A stretch of DNA of 64,000 nt from Roseivirga sp. UBA6061 (GCA_002427745.1 DIYF01000171.1:28399-92398), one strand, 5' to 3'; counted from the first letter of the stretch, positions 10,128-17,781 are shown. Notes: a model not told the origin generated them from the letters alone. Program-made: numbers and translations.

Positions 10128-11465
10128 ATGGCCTCAACCCTCATATTAAACGGTACTCTGGTAAACGAAAACCGGATTTTTGAATCGGACATTCTGATCA
10201 AAGACGGACTTATTGAAAAGATCGATAAAGACCTCAGCCACCTTTCTGCTGACCGCATTATAGACGCATCCGGTCTGCATATTTTGCCGGGTCTCATCGA
10301 TGATCAGGTACACTTCAGAGAGCCCGGCCTTACACACAAAGCCGAAATTTACACGGAGTCGCGCGCAGCCGTGGCCGGAGGGATCACTTCCTTTATGGAG
10401 ATGCCCAATACGGTACCTAACACCCTGACTCAGGAGTTGCTGCAGGACAAGTATGACATCGCTGCGAAAAATAGTCTGGCCAACTACTCCTTCTATATGG
10501 GAGCCTCCAATGACAACCTGGATGAAGTATTGAAAACCAACCCTGAAAATGTATGCGGGGTAAAAGTGTTTATGGGCTCATCTACCGGTAATATGCTGGT
10601 AGATAACCAGGCAACCCTGGAAGGTATCTTTGCCAACTCCCCTACTCTGATCGCTACACACTGTGAATCAGAAGAGGTGATTCGTGCCAACACTGCCAAA
10701 GCGCGTGAACAATATGGAGAAGATGTACCTATTTCCATGCACCCGGTGATCCGGGACGAGGCGGCCTGCTATGCTTCCTCTTCGTTTGCCGTAGACCTGG
10801 CCAGAAAAAAAGGAGCACGACTCCATATCCTGCACATCTCTACCGGTAAGGAGGTAGGACTCTTTGACAATACCACTCCTCTCAAGGATAAAAAGATTAC
10901 GTCAGAAGCCTGCGTACACCATCTCTGGTTTTCTGATGAGGATTATGCTGAAAAAGGAACTTTTATCAAATGGAATCCGGCTGTTAAAAAAGCCAGCGAT
11001 CGTGAGCAAATTCTCCAGGGGGTACTCAATAACAACATTGATGTGATCGCTACTGATCATGCTCCTCATACCCTGGCTGAAAAGCAAAACTCTTACTTCA
11101 AGGCTCCCTCAGGAGGACCTTTGGTACAACATTGCTTACCGGCCCTGTTAGACATGTATCATGACGGAAAAATCAGCCTGGAGCGCATTGTTGAGAAGTC
11201 TGCCCATGCCGTATCAACTCTTTTCGAGATAGACAGACGTGGTTATCTCCGTGAGGGCTACTACGCTGATCTGGCTATTGTGAACCTGCAAAGTTCATGG
11301 GAAGTGAACAAAGCCAACATACTTTCAAAGTGCGGCTGGTCTCCCTTCGAAGGACACAACTTCAAATCGTCAGTTACACACACCCTGGTTTCCGGTAATC
11401 TGGTATATGAGGGCGGTAAACTGATTGAGGGCACCACGGGACAGAGAATGCTTTTCAACAGATAA
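10128..11465 (+). CDS. pyrC: Dihydroorotase (class I type)
   Basis: This zinc amidohydrolase closes carbamoyl-aspartate to dihydroorotate in pyrimidine synthesis. The 445-residue protein shows the HFREPG motif at 62-67, the expected carboxylated-lysine region VKVFMGSSTGN, the zinc histidine in ATHCE, another in ILHIST, and the catalytic aspartate in ATDHAPH. The usual first metal histidine of the HxH pair is glutamine here (Q60 in DDQVH). I recall similar DDQVHFREPG motifs in other Bacteroidota dihydroorotases but could not check. The enzyme is therefore probably active, with altered metal binding. It stands upstream of tRNA-His and is divergent from the helicase gene. Confidence 0.9.
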   Translation: MASTLILNGTLVNENRIFESDILIKDGLIEKIDKDLSHLSADRIIDASGLHILPGLIDDQVHFREPGLTHKAEIYTESRAAVAGGITSFMEMPNTVPNTLTQELLQDKYDIAAKNSLANYSFYMGASNDNLDEVLKTNPENVCGVKVFMGSSTGNMLVDNQATLEGIFANSPTLIATHCESEEVIRANTAKAREQYGEDVPISMHPVIRDEAACYASSSFAVDLARKKGARLHILHISTGKEVGLFDNTTPLKDKKITSEACVHHLWFSDEDYAEKGTFIKWNPAVKKASDREQILQGVLNNNIDVIATDHAPHTLAEKQNSYFKAPSGGPLVQHCLPALLDMYHDGKISLERIVEKSAHAVSTLFEIDRRGYLREGYYADLAIVNLQSSWEVNKANILSKCGWSPFEGHNFKSSVTHTLVSGNLVYEGGKLIEGTTGQRMLFNR

Positions 11466-11517
11466 GCCGGTTGTTAATCAGGGTATAACAATCATTTCAA
11501 ATTTCTAAAAACAGGTA

Positions 11518-11548
11518 TTTGTAAATTCAGGGCTTTGCTTTACATTTG
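11518..11548 (+). promoter_or_regulatory. Bacteroidota-type promoter of tRNA-His
   Basis: TTTG (11518-11521), a 19-base spacer and TACATTTG (11541-11548) fit the housekeeping consensus. The mature tRNA 5' end is 17 bases downstream of the -7 box, leaving room for a short leader. Confidence 0.65.
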
Positions 11549-11565
11549 CACTCCCAAGAACAAAC

Positions 11566-11640
11566 GGTGGTTGTAGTTCAGTTGGTTAGAACGCCTGATT
11601 GTGGTTCAGGAGGTCGTGGGTTCGAGTCCCATCTTCCACC
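11566..11640 (+). tRNA. tRNA-His (anticodon GTG)
   Basis: A cloverleaf is readable. The extra G-1 (11566) faces C73, as in other tRNA-His. The D-arm contains AGTTCAGTTGGTTAGAAC, the anticodon stem is CCTGA/TCAGG around TTGTGGT (anticodon GTG), and the T-arm is GTGGG TTCGAGT CCCAT. The CCA is not encoded. The acceptor stem has two adjacent T-T mismatches (5:68 and 6:67), which is unusual; G7-C66 and the outer four pairs are intact. A promoter precedes it and a terminator follows. Confidence 0.93.
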
Positions 11641-11649
11641 CCTAGTAAA

Positions 11650-11679
11650 AGAGTATCCCATAAAGGATGCTCTTTTTTT
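11650..11679 (+). terminator. Rho-independent terminator of tRNA-His
   Basis: AGAGTATCC and GGATGCTCT form a 9-pair stem (one G-T pair) followed by a run of seven T. The same terminator recurs at 11845-11874. Confidence 0.85.
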
Positions 11680-11767
11680 GGTTTAAGAGGGCTCCTCCTC
11701 CACAAAACCTATGCTTATAAACACTGGAGTTCTGATAGTAGATAAGACCTGCCATAAAAGAGTTACA

Positions 11768-11937
11768 GGTTCGAGACTTGACGAGCCTTCGGCTGTCAAG
11801 ATGCTGACTCATACGTCAGCATCCCATCTTCCACCCATAGTAAAAGAGTATCCCTAAAAGGATGCTCTTTTTTTGGTTTAAGGGGGGCTTCCTCCACATG
11901 ATACCTCTATAAATCCAGGAGTTCTATAGTAGATAAG
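11768..11937 (+). repeat. Partial duplicate of the tRNA-His 3' end with a 46-base insert, plus terminator copy
   Basis: GGTTCGAG (11768-11775) and TCCCATCTTCCACCC (from 11822) repeat the T-arm and 3' end of tRNA-His. They are split by a 46-base insert (11776-11821) at the T-loop. The insert is two hairpins: CTTGAC...GTCAAG (11777-11800) with an inner AGCC/GGCT, and GATGCTGAC...GTCAGCATC (11800-11823). After this the copy stays similar to the region downstream of the true tRNA, through the terminator, up to TAGTAGATAAG (11746 in copy one, 11937 here). The duplicated tail is about 115-120 bases. No 5' half of a tRNA is present, so this copy cannot make a tRNA. Confidence 0.85.
11845..11874 (+). 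terminator. Second copy of the tRNA-His terminator
   Basis: The stem AGAGTATCC/GGATGCTCT with a T-run is repeated from 11650-11679, as part of the downstream duplication. Confidence 0.7.
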
Positions 11938-12007
11938 TACAGTCCCCTTCAGAGCCCGAAAGTCTACCACCAACCGGTCTCTGAGACATTTTCACAACTT
12001 TTCGTCT

Positions 12008-12048
12008 GGAGTTAGTAAAACGCCTCTTACAAGGCTACCATTAACTCC
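12008..12048 (+). promoter_or_regulatory. Hairpin in the leader of the TlpA-like gene
   Basis: GGAGTTA (12008-12014) pairs with TAACTCC (12042-12048), with an inner GCCT/AGGC pair. The structure ends five bases before the ATG at 12054 and has no T-run, so a role in translation control or as an operator is possible. This is seen by eye only. Confidence 0.3.
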
Positions 12049-12053
12049 TGAAC

Positions 12054-12548
12054 ATGAAAAAAAGCGCACTACCACTAAGCACAATTCTATTATGGTTTGT
12101 ACTGTCCACCTGCTCCTGTCAAGAGGAATCCTCATTCTTTGATCGACTGGAAATCACTGATATGACGGGCAAAATCATCAAATCAGAAGATTTAGACGCC
12201 ACACTCATCTTTGTCAATTTCTGGGCGACCTGGTGCAGACCCTGCCTACAGGAAATGCCCTCCATCGAGAACGCCAGGAAAGTCCTGGAAAAGGACAACA
12301 TTGCTTTTGTGGCCATATCCGAAGAGACAGAAGAACGCATACGCCAATTTGTAACCCGGTACGATTACAACTTTTTGTACACCAGGTTTCCCGGCTCTCT
12401 GGAAGAGCTTGACATACACTCTGTTCCAACCACATACATCCTGAACAGTCGGGGAGAAATCCTCTATACACATGTGGGGGCCAAGTTCTGGGATACCGAA
12501 GAGAACCTGACACTCATCAGGTCCTTCTTATCCGGGACAAGCAGGTGA
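12054..12548 (+). CDS. TlpA-like thioredoxin-fold lipoprotein
   Basis: This is a 164-residue thiol-disulfide protein of the TlpA/ResA group. The lipoprotein signal ends in LSTCSC, so it should be membrane-anchored on the periplasmic side. The redox motif NFWATWCRPCLQEMP has active cysteines C61 and C64. The cis-proline region is visible in SVPTTYIL. These proteins reduce disulfides in exported proteins or in cytochrome c maturation. The gene is the first of a long run of plus-strand redox genes, though about 150 bases separate it from the next. A hairpin precedes its start. Confidence 0.9.
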   Translation: MKKSALPLSTILLWFVLSTCSCQEESSFFDRLEITDMTGKIIKSEDLDATLIFVNFWATWCRPCLQEMPSIENARKVLEKDNIAFVAISEETEERIRQFVTRYDYNFLYTRFPGSLEELDIHSVPTTYILNSRGEILYTHVGAKFWDTEENLTLIRSFLSGTSR

Positions 12549-12695
12549 TAGCCGCAAACAAAAACTCTCATCTACGAAACTCATCCAACAGTCAGATAAA
12601 AGCACTTATTACGGTTACTTACTCTTGCCTGGCCAAGGGGTTTGCGTCTTTTTTCTCCTCCTCCGTCTTAGGTAGTGAATCTAAAAACGGAACAA

Positions 12696-14036
12696 ATGAA
12701 AAATCATAACTTACCTGTAGCCATTATCGGAGGAGGCCCGGTAGGACTGGCAGCAGCAGCACACCTGACCCAAAGGAACATACCCTTTGAGCTATTTGAA
12801 GGAGGAGACAGTGTAGGGCAAAATTTCCTCTCATGGGGACACATCCGACTGTTTTCGCCATGGAGATATAACATCGACAAAGCCGCAGAAGCCTTACTGC
12901 TGGAAACTGACTGGATTGCTCCGGATAAAGATACTTTACCAACAGGCCGCGAACTGGTAGAACAATACTTCAGGCCGCTTGCTTCCCATCCACAGCTTGC
13001 TCCTCATATCCACCTGAATGCCAGAGTCATCTCCATAGGAAGAAAAGGTCTGGATAAAATGAAAACCTGGGGAAGGGAAGACAAACCCTTTAGCATCAAG
13101 GTTGAGGAGAACGGAGAAGTAAAGTACTATGAAGCCAAAGCGGTTATCGATTCTTCCGGCACCTGGAACCAACCCAATCCCATTGGCTCGGGAGGCGTAT
13201 TTGCCGAAGGGGAGCAAGAGCTCCATGACCATATCTTCTATGGTATACCCGATGTAAAAGGGAATGCACTTGACAGATATATGAACAAAAGTGTAGCCGT
13301 AGTCGGAGGCGGACACTCAGCCATCAATGCCCTTCTCGACCTGGCAGAAGTGCAGCAGGCACATCCCAGGACCAGGATTAGCTGGATTCTGCGAAAGAAA
13401 GACATCTCCACCGTATATGGTGGCCAGGAGGCTGATGCCCTGGAAGCCAGAGGTGCCCTTGGCATACGCATTGAAAAACTGGTAAACAGCGGAAAACTAA
13501 ATATCTATACGCCCTTTCATATTCTTAAACTCAGTCAGGACGAGGCCGGAATCCAGATCCACGGAGACCACAACGGATCTGTTGAAATAATTCCGGATAT
13601 AGATGAAATCATCAGCAATACCGGAGCAAGGCCGGATCTGGACATAATCCGGGAAGTAAGGGCAGACCTGGATTCGTCACTGGAATCTGTGTTTGACCTG
13701 GCCGAACTGATTGACCCGAATATACATAGCTGCGGCACTGTAAGACCTCACGGAGAGAAAGAACTCCGACATCCTGAAAAAGATTTCTATATCGTAGGAT
13801 CGAAAAGCTATGGGAGAGCTCCCACCTTTCTGATGGCCACAGGATATGAACAGGTTCGTTCTGTGGTCGCCTACCTTGATGGCGATACCGAAGCGGCCCT
13901 GAGGGTAGAATTAGACCTGCCAGAAACCGGGGTTTGTAGTGCTAACCTCGGGGGTGGAGGAGCTGTGTCGTGCTGTGAAACTGAAGCCGTGGCCGAAGAG
14001 GCAGGAGTCAGTACCAATGTCTCGTGCTGTGGGTGA
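12696..14036 (+). CDS. FAD/NAD(P)-binding flavoprotein with a Cys-Cys tail
   Basis: The 446-residue flavoprotein begins with the FAD-binding motif GGGPVGLAAAAHL. A second Rossmann motif, VVGGGHSAINALL, lies near the middle and binds NAD(P)H in related monooxygenases and thioredoxin-reductase-like enzymes. The C-terminal part, GRAPTFLMATGYEQ, is typical of the flavin fold closing on itself. The last 35 residues are unusual: a glycine-rich linker carrying one single cysteine and two vicinal pairs (VSCC, VSCCG at the very end). The start at 12696 (MKNHNLPVAIIGG) is preferred over an upstream GTG. A 53-residue Cys-Cys peptide gene follows 68 bases later. The substrate is unknown; the tail suggests thiol, metal or metalloid binding. 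Confidence 0.82.
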   Translation: MKNHNLPVAIIGGGPVGLAAAAHLTQRNIPFELFEGGDSVGQNFLSWGHIRLFSPWRYNIDKAAEALLLETDWIAPDKDTLPTGRELVEQYFRPLASHPQLAPHIHLNARVISIGRKGLDKMKTWGREDKPFSIKVEENGEVKYYEAKAVIDSSGTWNQPNPIGSGGVFAEGEQELHDHIFYGIPDVKGNALDRYMNKSVAVVGGGHSAINALLDLAEVQQAHPRTRISWILRKKDISTVYGGQEADALEARGALGIRIEKLVNSGKLNIYTPFHILKLSQDEAGIQIHGDHNGSVEIIPDIDEIISNTGARPDLDIIREVRADLDSSLESVFDLAELIDPNIHSCGTVRPHGEKELRHPEKDFYIVGSKSYGRAPTFLMATGYEQVRSVVAYLDGDTEAALRVELDLPETGVCSANLGGGGAVSCCETEAVAEEAGVSTNVSCCG

Positions 14037-14104
14037 GTATGCATCATTATCAACATTACTCGTCTTAGCCAGAGAGAACCCGATTAAAAAAAGAAAATAC
14101 CAAT

Positions 14105-14266
14105 ATGAAAACGAGAATTATAACTATCAGAGAGACACCATCTATTCAGGGAAATGGATGCTGCGGACCAATACCCAAAGTGCAGGAAATGCCACAAACC
14201 TCCTGTTGCAGCGGTAGTTTCGATGTCGAAGAACCCTCTGTGACTACTAATGGATGTTGTTCATAA
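14105..14266 (+). CDS. 53-residue peptide with three Cys-Cys pairs
   Basis: This short ORF runs from ATG at 14105 to TAA at 14264-14266. The product begins MKTRIITIRETPSIQ and carries three vicinal cysteine pairs: GCCGP (19-20), SCCSG (34-35) and GCCS (51-52, one residue before the end). There are no other cysteines and no signal peptide. The even spacing of about 15 residues between pairs is not expected by chance. The same pair type ends the upstream flavoprotein. A clear terminator follows at 14291-14319, placing this ORF at the end of that transcript. It could bind soft metals or metalloids such as arsenite, or serve as a thiol redox partner; both are inference. Confidence 0.7.
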   Translation: MKTRIITIRETPSIQGNGCCGPIPKVQEMPQTSCCSGSFDVEEPSVTTNGCCS

Positions 14267-14290
14267 AAATATCGAAACATCCATCATACG

Positions 14291-14319
14291 AAGCCTCCCT
14301 TTCAGGGTGGCTTTTGTTT
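14291..14319 (+). terminator. Terminator after the Cys-Cys peptide gene
   Basis: AAGCCTCCCT and AGGGTGGCTT form a 10-base stem with one mismatch, followed by TTTGTTT. It separates the flavoprotein/peptide unit from the sigma factor gene. Confidence 0.7.
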
Positions 14320-14430
14320 CTGATGGCTTCATGACTTTTGCGGGCCGGGAAAACATCCTGCTCTACGCAGTGCTACCCGGTATTTACCCAGGCTACGAAC
14401 TCTTCGACCTTTATTAACTTTATTATCACT

Positions 14431-14973
14431 ATGCAAACACAAGTAGAAGTACTGTATGAACCCCTCTTTCTGTACGTAAGGAAAAGAGTCAACAACCTGG
14501 AGGACGCTCAGGATTTAACCCAGGATATATTCTACAAGCTATCTAAATCTGAAACCAGCCAGGTGACCAGCCTGAAAAACTGGGTGTATACCATTGCTAA
14601 AAATAGCATCACGGATTACTACAGGAAAAAGAAAGTACTGACAGAAGATGTTGATGATAAGGAGATTGCTGAAGAGCATAATCACCAGGATGCGGTAGAG
14701 GAGCTGAGTCGTTGCATCAAGTCTTATGTGGCAGAACTACCTGAAGAGTACAAGGCCATTATGGTACTGTCTGAACTTGAAGAGATTCCACAAAAAGAAA
14801 TTGCAGAGAAGCTCGACCTTAAGTACTCTACGGTTCGTTCAAAAGTACAACGAGGAAGAACCCGACTAAGGGAAATGTTCTCTGAGTGCTGTACCATTAA
14901 ACAGGGAGGCAAGGGAAGTATTATTGAATTTAAATCCAGAGAAGAATGCAGTAACAACAGTGCCTGTTCTTAA
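14431..14973 (+). CDS. sigZ: SigZ-type ECF sigma factor with cysteine-rich tail
   Basis: This 180-residue sigma-70-family protein has region 2 in the N-terminal half (LTQDIFYKLSKS, then the LKNWVYTIAKNSITDYYRKKK helix) and region 4 around EIPQKEIAEKLDLKYSTVRSKVQRGRTRL, the helix-turn-helix that reads the -35 element. Size and sequence fit the SigZ group. The tail beyond region 4 (about 150-180) contains CC in FSECCTIK and two further cysteines (EECSNNSACS). The ATG at 14431 is chosen because the upstream TTG extension lies in the terminator region. No anti-sigma gene adjoins, so the cysteine tail may itself sense redox state or metal. It is followed 40 bases later by a C-S lyase gene. Confidence 0.85.
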   Translation: MQTQVEVLYEPLFLYVRKRVNNLEDAQDLTQDIFYKLSKSETSQVTSLKNWVYTIAKNSITDYYRKKKVLTEDVDDKEIAEEHNHQDAVEELSRCIKSYVAELPEEYKAIMVLSELEEIPQKEIAEKLDLKYSTVRSKVQRGRTRLREMFSECCTIKQGGKGSIIEFKSREECSNNSACS

Positions 14974-15013
14974 CTACCTCAGCAGCGAACACAATTTACA
15001 AACCTCTGAAAAA

Positions 15014-16189
15014 ATGAACTCATTCGATTCCCCGGAAGAGCACTATCAACATGATTTTGTCAGGCATGACCCGGGTATGCTGCAAAATATGTTTGGCTCT
15101 ACGGAGGTCACCCCCTTCTGGCTGGCCGACATGGACTTCAAAGTAGCTCAGCCCATAACGGAAGAATTGCGAAGGCTTGTGGAAAGAGGTGTTTATGCTT
15201 ATGAGCTTGCGACAAAGCAGGTTTTCGGAGCCATTGCGGAATGGAACCAGCAAAGACATAACCTGTACCTAGACCAAAAATTCTTTATTCAGGCACCCGG
15301 TGTTTTAACAGGCATTGCCTTACTCATCAGAGAACTCTCCAAACCCGGAGACGGCATCATTATTCAGCCCCCTGTATACCATCAGTTTGCCCGGCTTATC
15401 AAAACTGCGGATCGAAAGATTATCACAAATCCACTTAAAGTGGTTAATGATAAATACGAGATGGACTTCGACAACCTGGAAAAGAAAATCCAGTCGGAAC
15501 ATGTCAGAGTTTTGCTTCTCTGTAACCCTCATAACCCGGTAGGACGCGTTTGGTCCAGGCAGGAGCTGCAAAGCCTGATACGGATCGCGGATCAACACGA
15601 TGTCACGATTATCAGTGACGAGATCCATTCAGATATCATCTTTAAAGGTCATGAATTCAACAGCATTACTTCACTGGGTTCAACAAAGCACATAACACTC
15701 CTGGGCTCACCTGCCAAAACCTTTGGAATGCAGAGTATAGCGAACGGCTACTTGTACATTACTGATGAAACCCTTAGAAAGTCCATTTATAGAACAACCG
15801 AATCTATGTATCTGAGTCATGGTAACGCTTTCTCTACCTATGGAGCCATCGCTGCTTTTCGTCATGGCGGTCCCTGGCTGGATGAAATGCTCACTTATCT
15901 TCAGGAAACAATTACCTGGATCAGACATTATCTCGAAAAGGAGATACCCGGGGTCCGTATGTTTGAGCCCGAGGGCACCTACCAGGTCTGGCTCGATTTC
16001 AGCCGACTGAATAAAACTCCCGAGGACCTGAACCATCTTTTAGTTCAAAAAGCAAAGCTGGCTTTAACTCCCGGTGTCTGGTTTGACCAGGAGAGTGATA
16101 CATTTATGAGAATGAACATTGCCTCACCCCTCTCTAAAATCCAGACTGCTTTCAGGCAACTAAAAAAGGCCATTGATGAGGATATATGA
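15014..16189 (+). CDS. PatB/MalY-like PLP enzyme (cystathionine beta-lyase family)
   Basis: This fold-type I aminotransferase-like enzyme of 391 residues belongs to the MalY/PatB group, which cleaves C-S bonds of cystathionine or cysteine conjugates, releasing thiol, pyruvate and ammonia. The PLP lysine is K235 in SPAKTFGMQ. The N-terminal ADMDFKVAQPI, the LLLCNPHNPVGRVW segment and ISDEIHSDI are all typical. The start at 15014 (MNSFDSPEEHY) is used; the longer ORF starts with a TTG inside the sigma gene. The stop overlaps the next ORF by 14 bases, implying coupled translation with the ArsO-like gene. A thiol-releasing function would fit the cysteine theme around it. Confidence 0.87.
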   Translation: MNSFDSPEEHYQHDFVRHDPGMLQNMFGSTEVTPFWLADMDFKVAQPITEELRRLVERGVYAYELATKQVFGAIAEWNQQRHNLYLDQKFFIQAPGVLTGIALLIRELSKPGDGIIIQPPVYHQFARLIKTADRKIITNPLKVVNDKYEMDFDNLEKKIQSEHVRVLLLCNPHNPVGRVWSRQELQSLIRIADQHDVTIISDEIHSDIIFKGHEFNSITSLGSTKHITLLGSPAKTFGMQSIANGYLYITDETLRKSIYRTTESMYLSHGNAFSTYGAIAAFRHGGPWLDEMLTYLQETITWIRHYLEKEIPGVRMFEPEGTYQVWLDFSRLNKTPEDLNHLLVQKAKLALTPGVWFDQESDTFMRMNIASPLSKIQTAFRQLKKAIDEDI

Positions 16190-17213
16190 CACCATAGTAA
16201 TCGGAGGCGGACAAGCCGGGCTTTCCATGGGCTACTTTTTAAGAAGACACAAGCTGGACTACCTGATTTTGGATGATCAGGAAAAACCAGGAGGTTCCTG
16301 GCTACAGGTATGGGATAGCCTTAAGCTCTTTTCTCCTGCACAGTTCAGTTCCATGTCTGGCTGGATGATGCCGGCTAGTCAGGGTGAATACCCTACCAAG
16401 GATGAATTCCTGGCTTACATCACTCAGTATGAGAAAAGATATGACTTCCCTGTTCAAAGGCCGGTTAATGTCATCAATGTCAAAAAGGAAAAAGACCTGT
16501 TTGTTATAGAGACCAATCAGCAGGAGCTACTCTCCAGAACCCTGGTCAGTGCTACAGGAAATGCCAAAAACCCTTTCGTACCTCAATACCCGGCCCAATC
16601 TCTCTTTACCGGGAAACAGCTTCATTCGGCTGCCTACCGCAGCCCCGAAGAATTCTCAGGTCAGAAAGTACTGATCGTGGGGGGCGGTAATTCAGGCGCT
16701 CAGATCCTGGCTGAGGTTTCAAAAGTAGCCCGGACACAGTGGGTCACCCTGGAGCCCCCACAGTTTTTGCCCAAAGAAGTGGATGGAAGATACCTGTTTG
16801 AAGCTGCCACGCGAAAGTTCCTGAATAAAGAGGCACCGGAGAATAAGTTTTCCCTGGGCAATATTGTGATGCTCGAAAGCGTATCTGAAGCACAGAAACG
16901 AGGAGTACTCAGCGCCAGAATGCCCTTCAGTGCCTTCTATAAAGAAGGTGTGATCTGGCCAGACGGGACCAAAGAAAAATTCGATAGCGTCATATGGTGT
17001 ACCGGCTTCAAGGCCAACCTGAATCACCTCAGAGGGCTGGGCATCATTGAGGATAACAGGATTGAAACGAAATATACCAGATCTGTCAAAAAAACCGGCC
17101 TTTGGCTTGTTGGCTACGGCAGCTGGACCGGTTTTGCCTCAGCCACCATTTATGGAGTGGGAAAGACAGCTCGTCACACCGCTGTTGAAATTGCAGAAAG
17201 CCTCAAAAAGTAA
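16176..17213 (+). CDS. arsO: ArsO-like flavin-dependent monooxygenase
   Basis: The 345-residue flavoprotein opens with IVIGGGQAGLSMGYFLRR (FAD site), continues with PGGSWLQVWDSLKLFSP, and has a second nucleotide motif VLIVGGGNSGAQILAEV near 165-180. Just before it, FTGKQLHSAAYRSPEEF resembles the FMO/Baeyer-Villiger fingerprint. The closest family I recognise is ArsO, NAD(P)H-dependent monooxygenases found in arsenic resistance clusters. No arsR, arsB or arsC is visible here, so the arsenic role is uncertain. Its start overlaps the C-S lyase stop by 14 bases. The TTG one codon upstream is less likely than this ATG. Confidence 0.75.
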   Translation: MRIYDTIVIGGGQAGLSMGYFLRRHKLDYLILDDQEKPGGSWLQVWDSLKLFSPAQFSSMSGWMMPASQGEYPTKDEFLAYITQYEKRYDFPVQRPVNVINVKKEKDLFVIETNQQELLSRTLVSATGNAKNPFVPQYPAQSLFTGKQLHSAAYRSPEEFSGQKVLIVGGGNSGAQILAEVSKVARTQWVTLEPPQFLPKEVDGRYLFEAATRKFLNKEAPENKFSLGNIVMLESVSEAQKRGVLSARMPFSAFYKEGVIWPDGTKEKFDSVIWCTGFKANLNHLRGLGIIEDNRIETKYTRSVKKTGLWLVGYGSWTGFASATIYGVGKTARHTAVEIAESLKK

Positions 17214-17301
17214 TTTCCAAAAAAAGCATCTGATGGCGCATCATTTTCGAATGACTTCGTCTCAGCAGTTGAAATTAACTTTTAACAAACCTTTAATAGC
17301 C

Positions 17302-17748
17302 ATGAAATTCAATTTCAGAATACTGACACTGGCCTCATTATTTCTCTTATTTCTGCTGAGTATTAATCACACGATAGCACAGGAAAAAACATCCGAAAAG
17401 AAAGAGGAAAGTGAGGCCTGCAATTCGACTAAATGCAGAGGTTCGCAAACTAAATTCGGAGAAGCCAAAGTGATTACCGAACTCAGGTCCAGCCTCGTAG
17501 CGCTCAGAAAAAACATGTCAACCAGCTCCAAAGCGAAGTTTGACATCAGCCCCTACGACATGAATGATATTGTGGGAAAAACAGATAATGAAAGCCTTCA
17601 GATCATCATCAGGGAAGTCAAATCCATTGAATCAGTATTCACTGACAAACTTGATAAAAAGTTCAGCCCTTTCAGCTTACCTGACAATAAAGCCAGGCAG
17701 ATTAAGTATTTACAAGCCCGGATAAAGGGGCTACAGACATCACTCTGA
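17302..17748 (+). CDS. Small secreted protein with a CxxxxC motif, unknown function
   Basis: This is a 148-residue exported protein. The signal peptide MKFNFRILTLASLFLLFLL... ends in TIAQ near residue 27. The mature N-terminus is rich in Glu and Lys, then has two cysteines in EACNSTKCRGSQ. The rest is a helical region without further cysteines. I do not recognise the family. The ORF can be extended upstream into the ArsO gene, but the ATG at 17302 opens the signal peptide. It lies 88 bases after the ArsO-like gene and ends before a strong terminator, so it may be the last gene of the sigZ-lyase-arsO transcript. Confidence 0.6.
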   Translation: MKFNFRILTLASLFLLFLLSINHTIAQEKTSEKKEESEACNSTKCRGSQTKFGEAKVITELRSSLVALRKNMSTSSKAKFDISPYDMNDIVGKTDNESLQIIIREVKSIESVFTDKLDKKFSPFSLPDNKARQIKYLQARIKGLQTSL

Positions 17749-17781
17749 TAAGCCATTTAAGTTCTGTTTAGTCCGCACCAC

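Noticed and set aside
11776..11821. The two-hairpin insert considered as a tRNA intron
   Set aside because: The copy that carries it lacks the 5' half of the tRNA, so there is no functional tRNA to be spliced.
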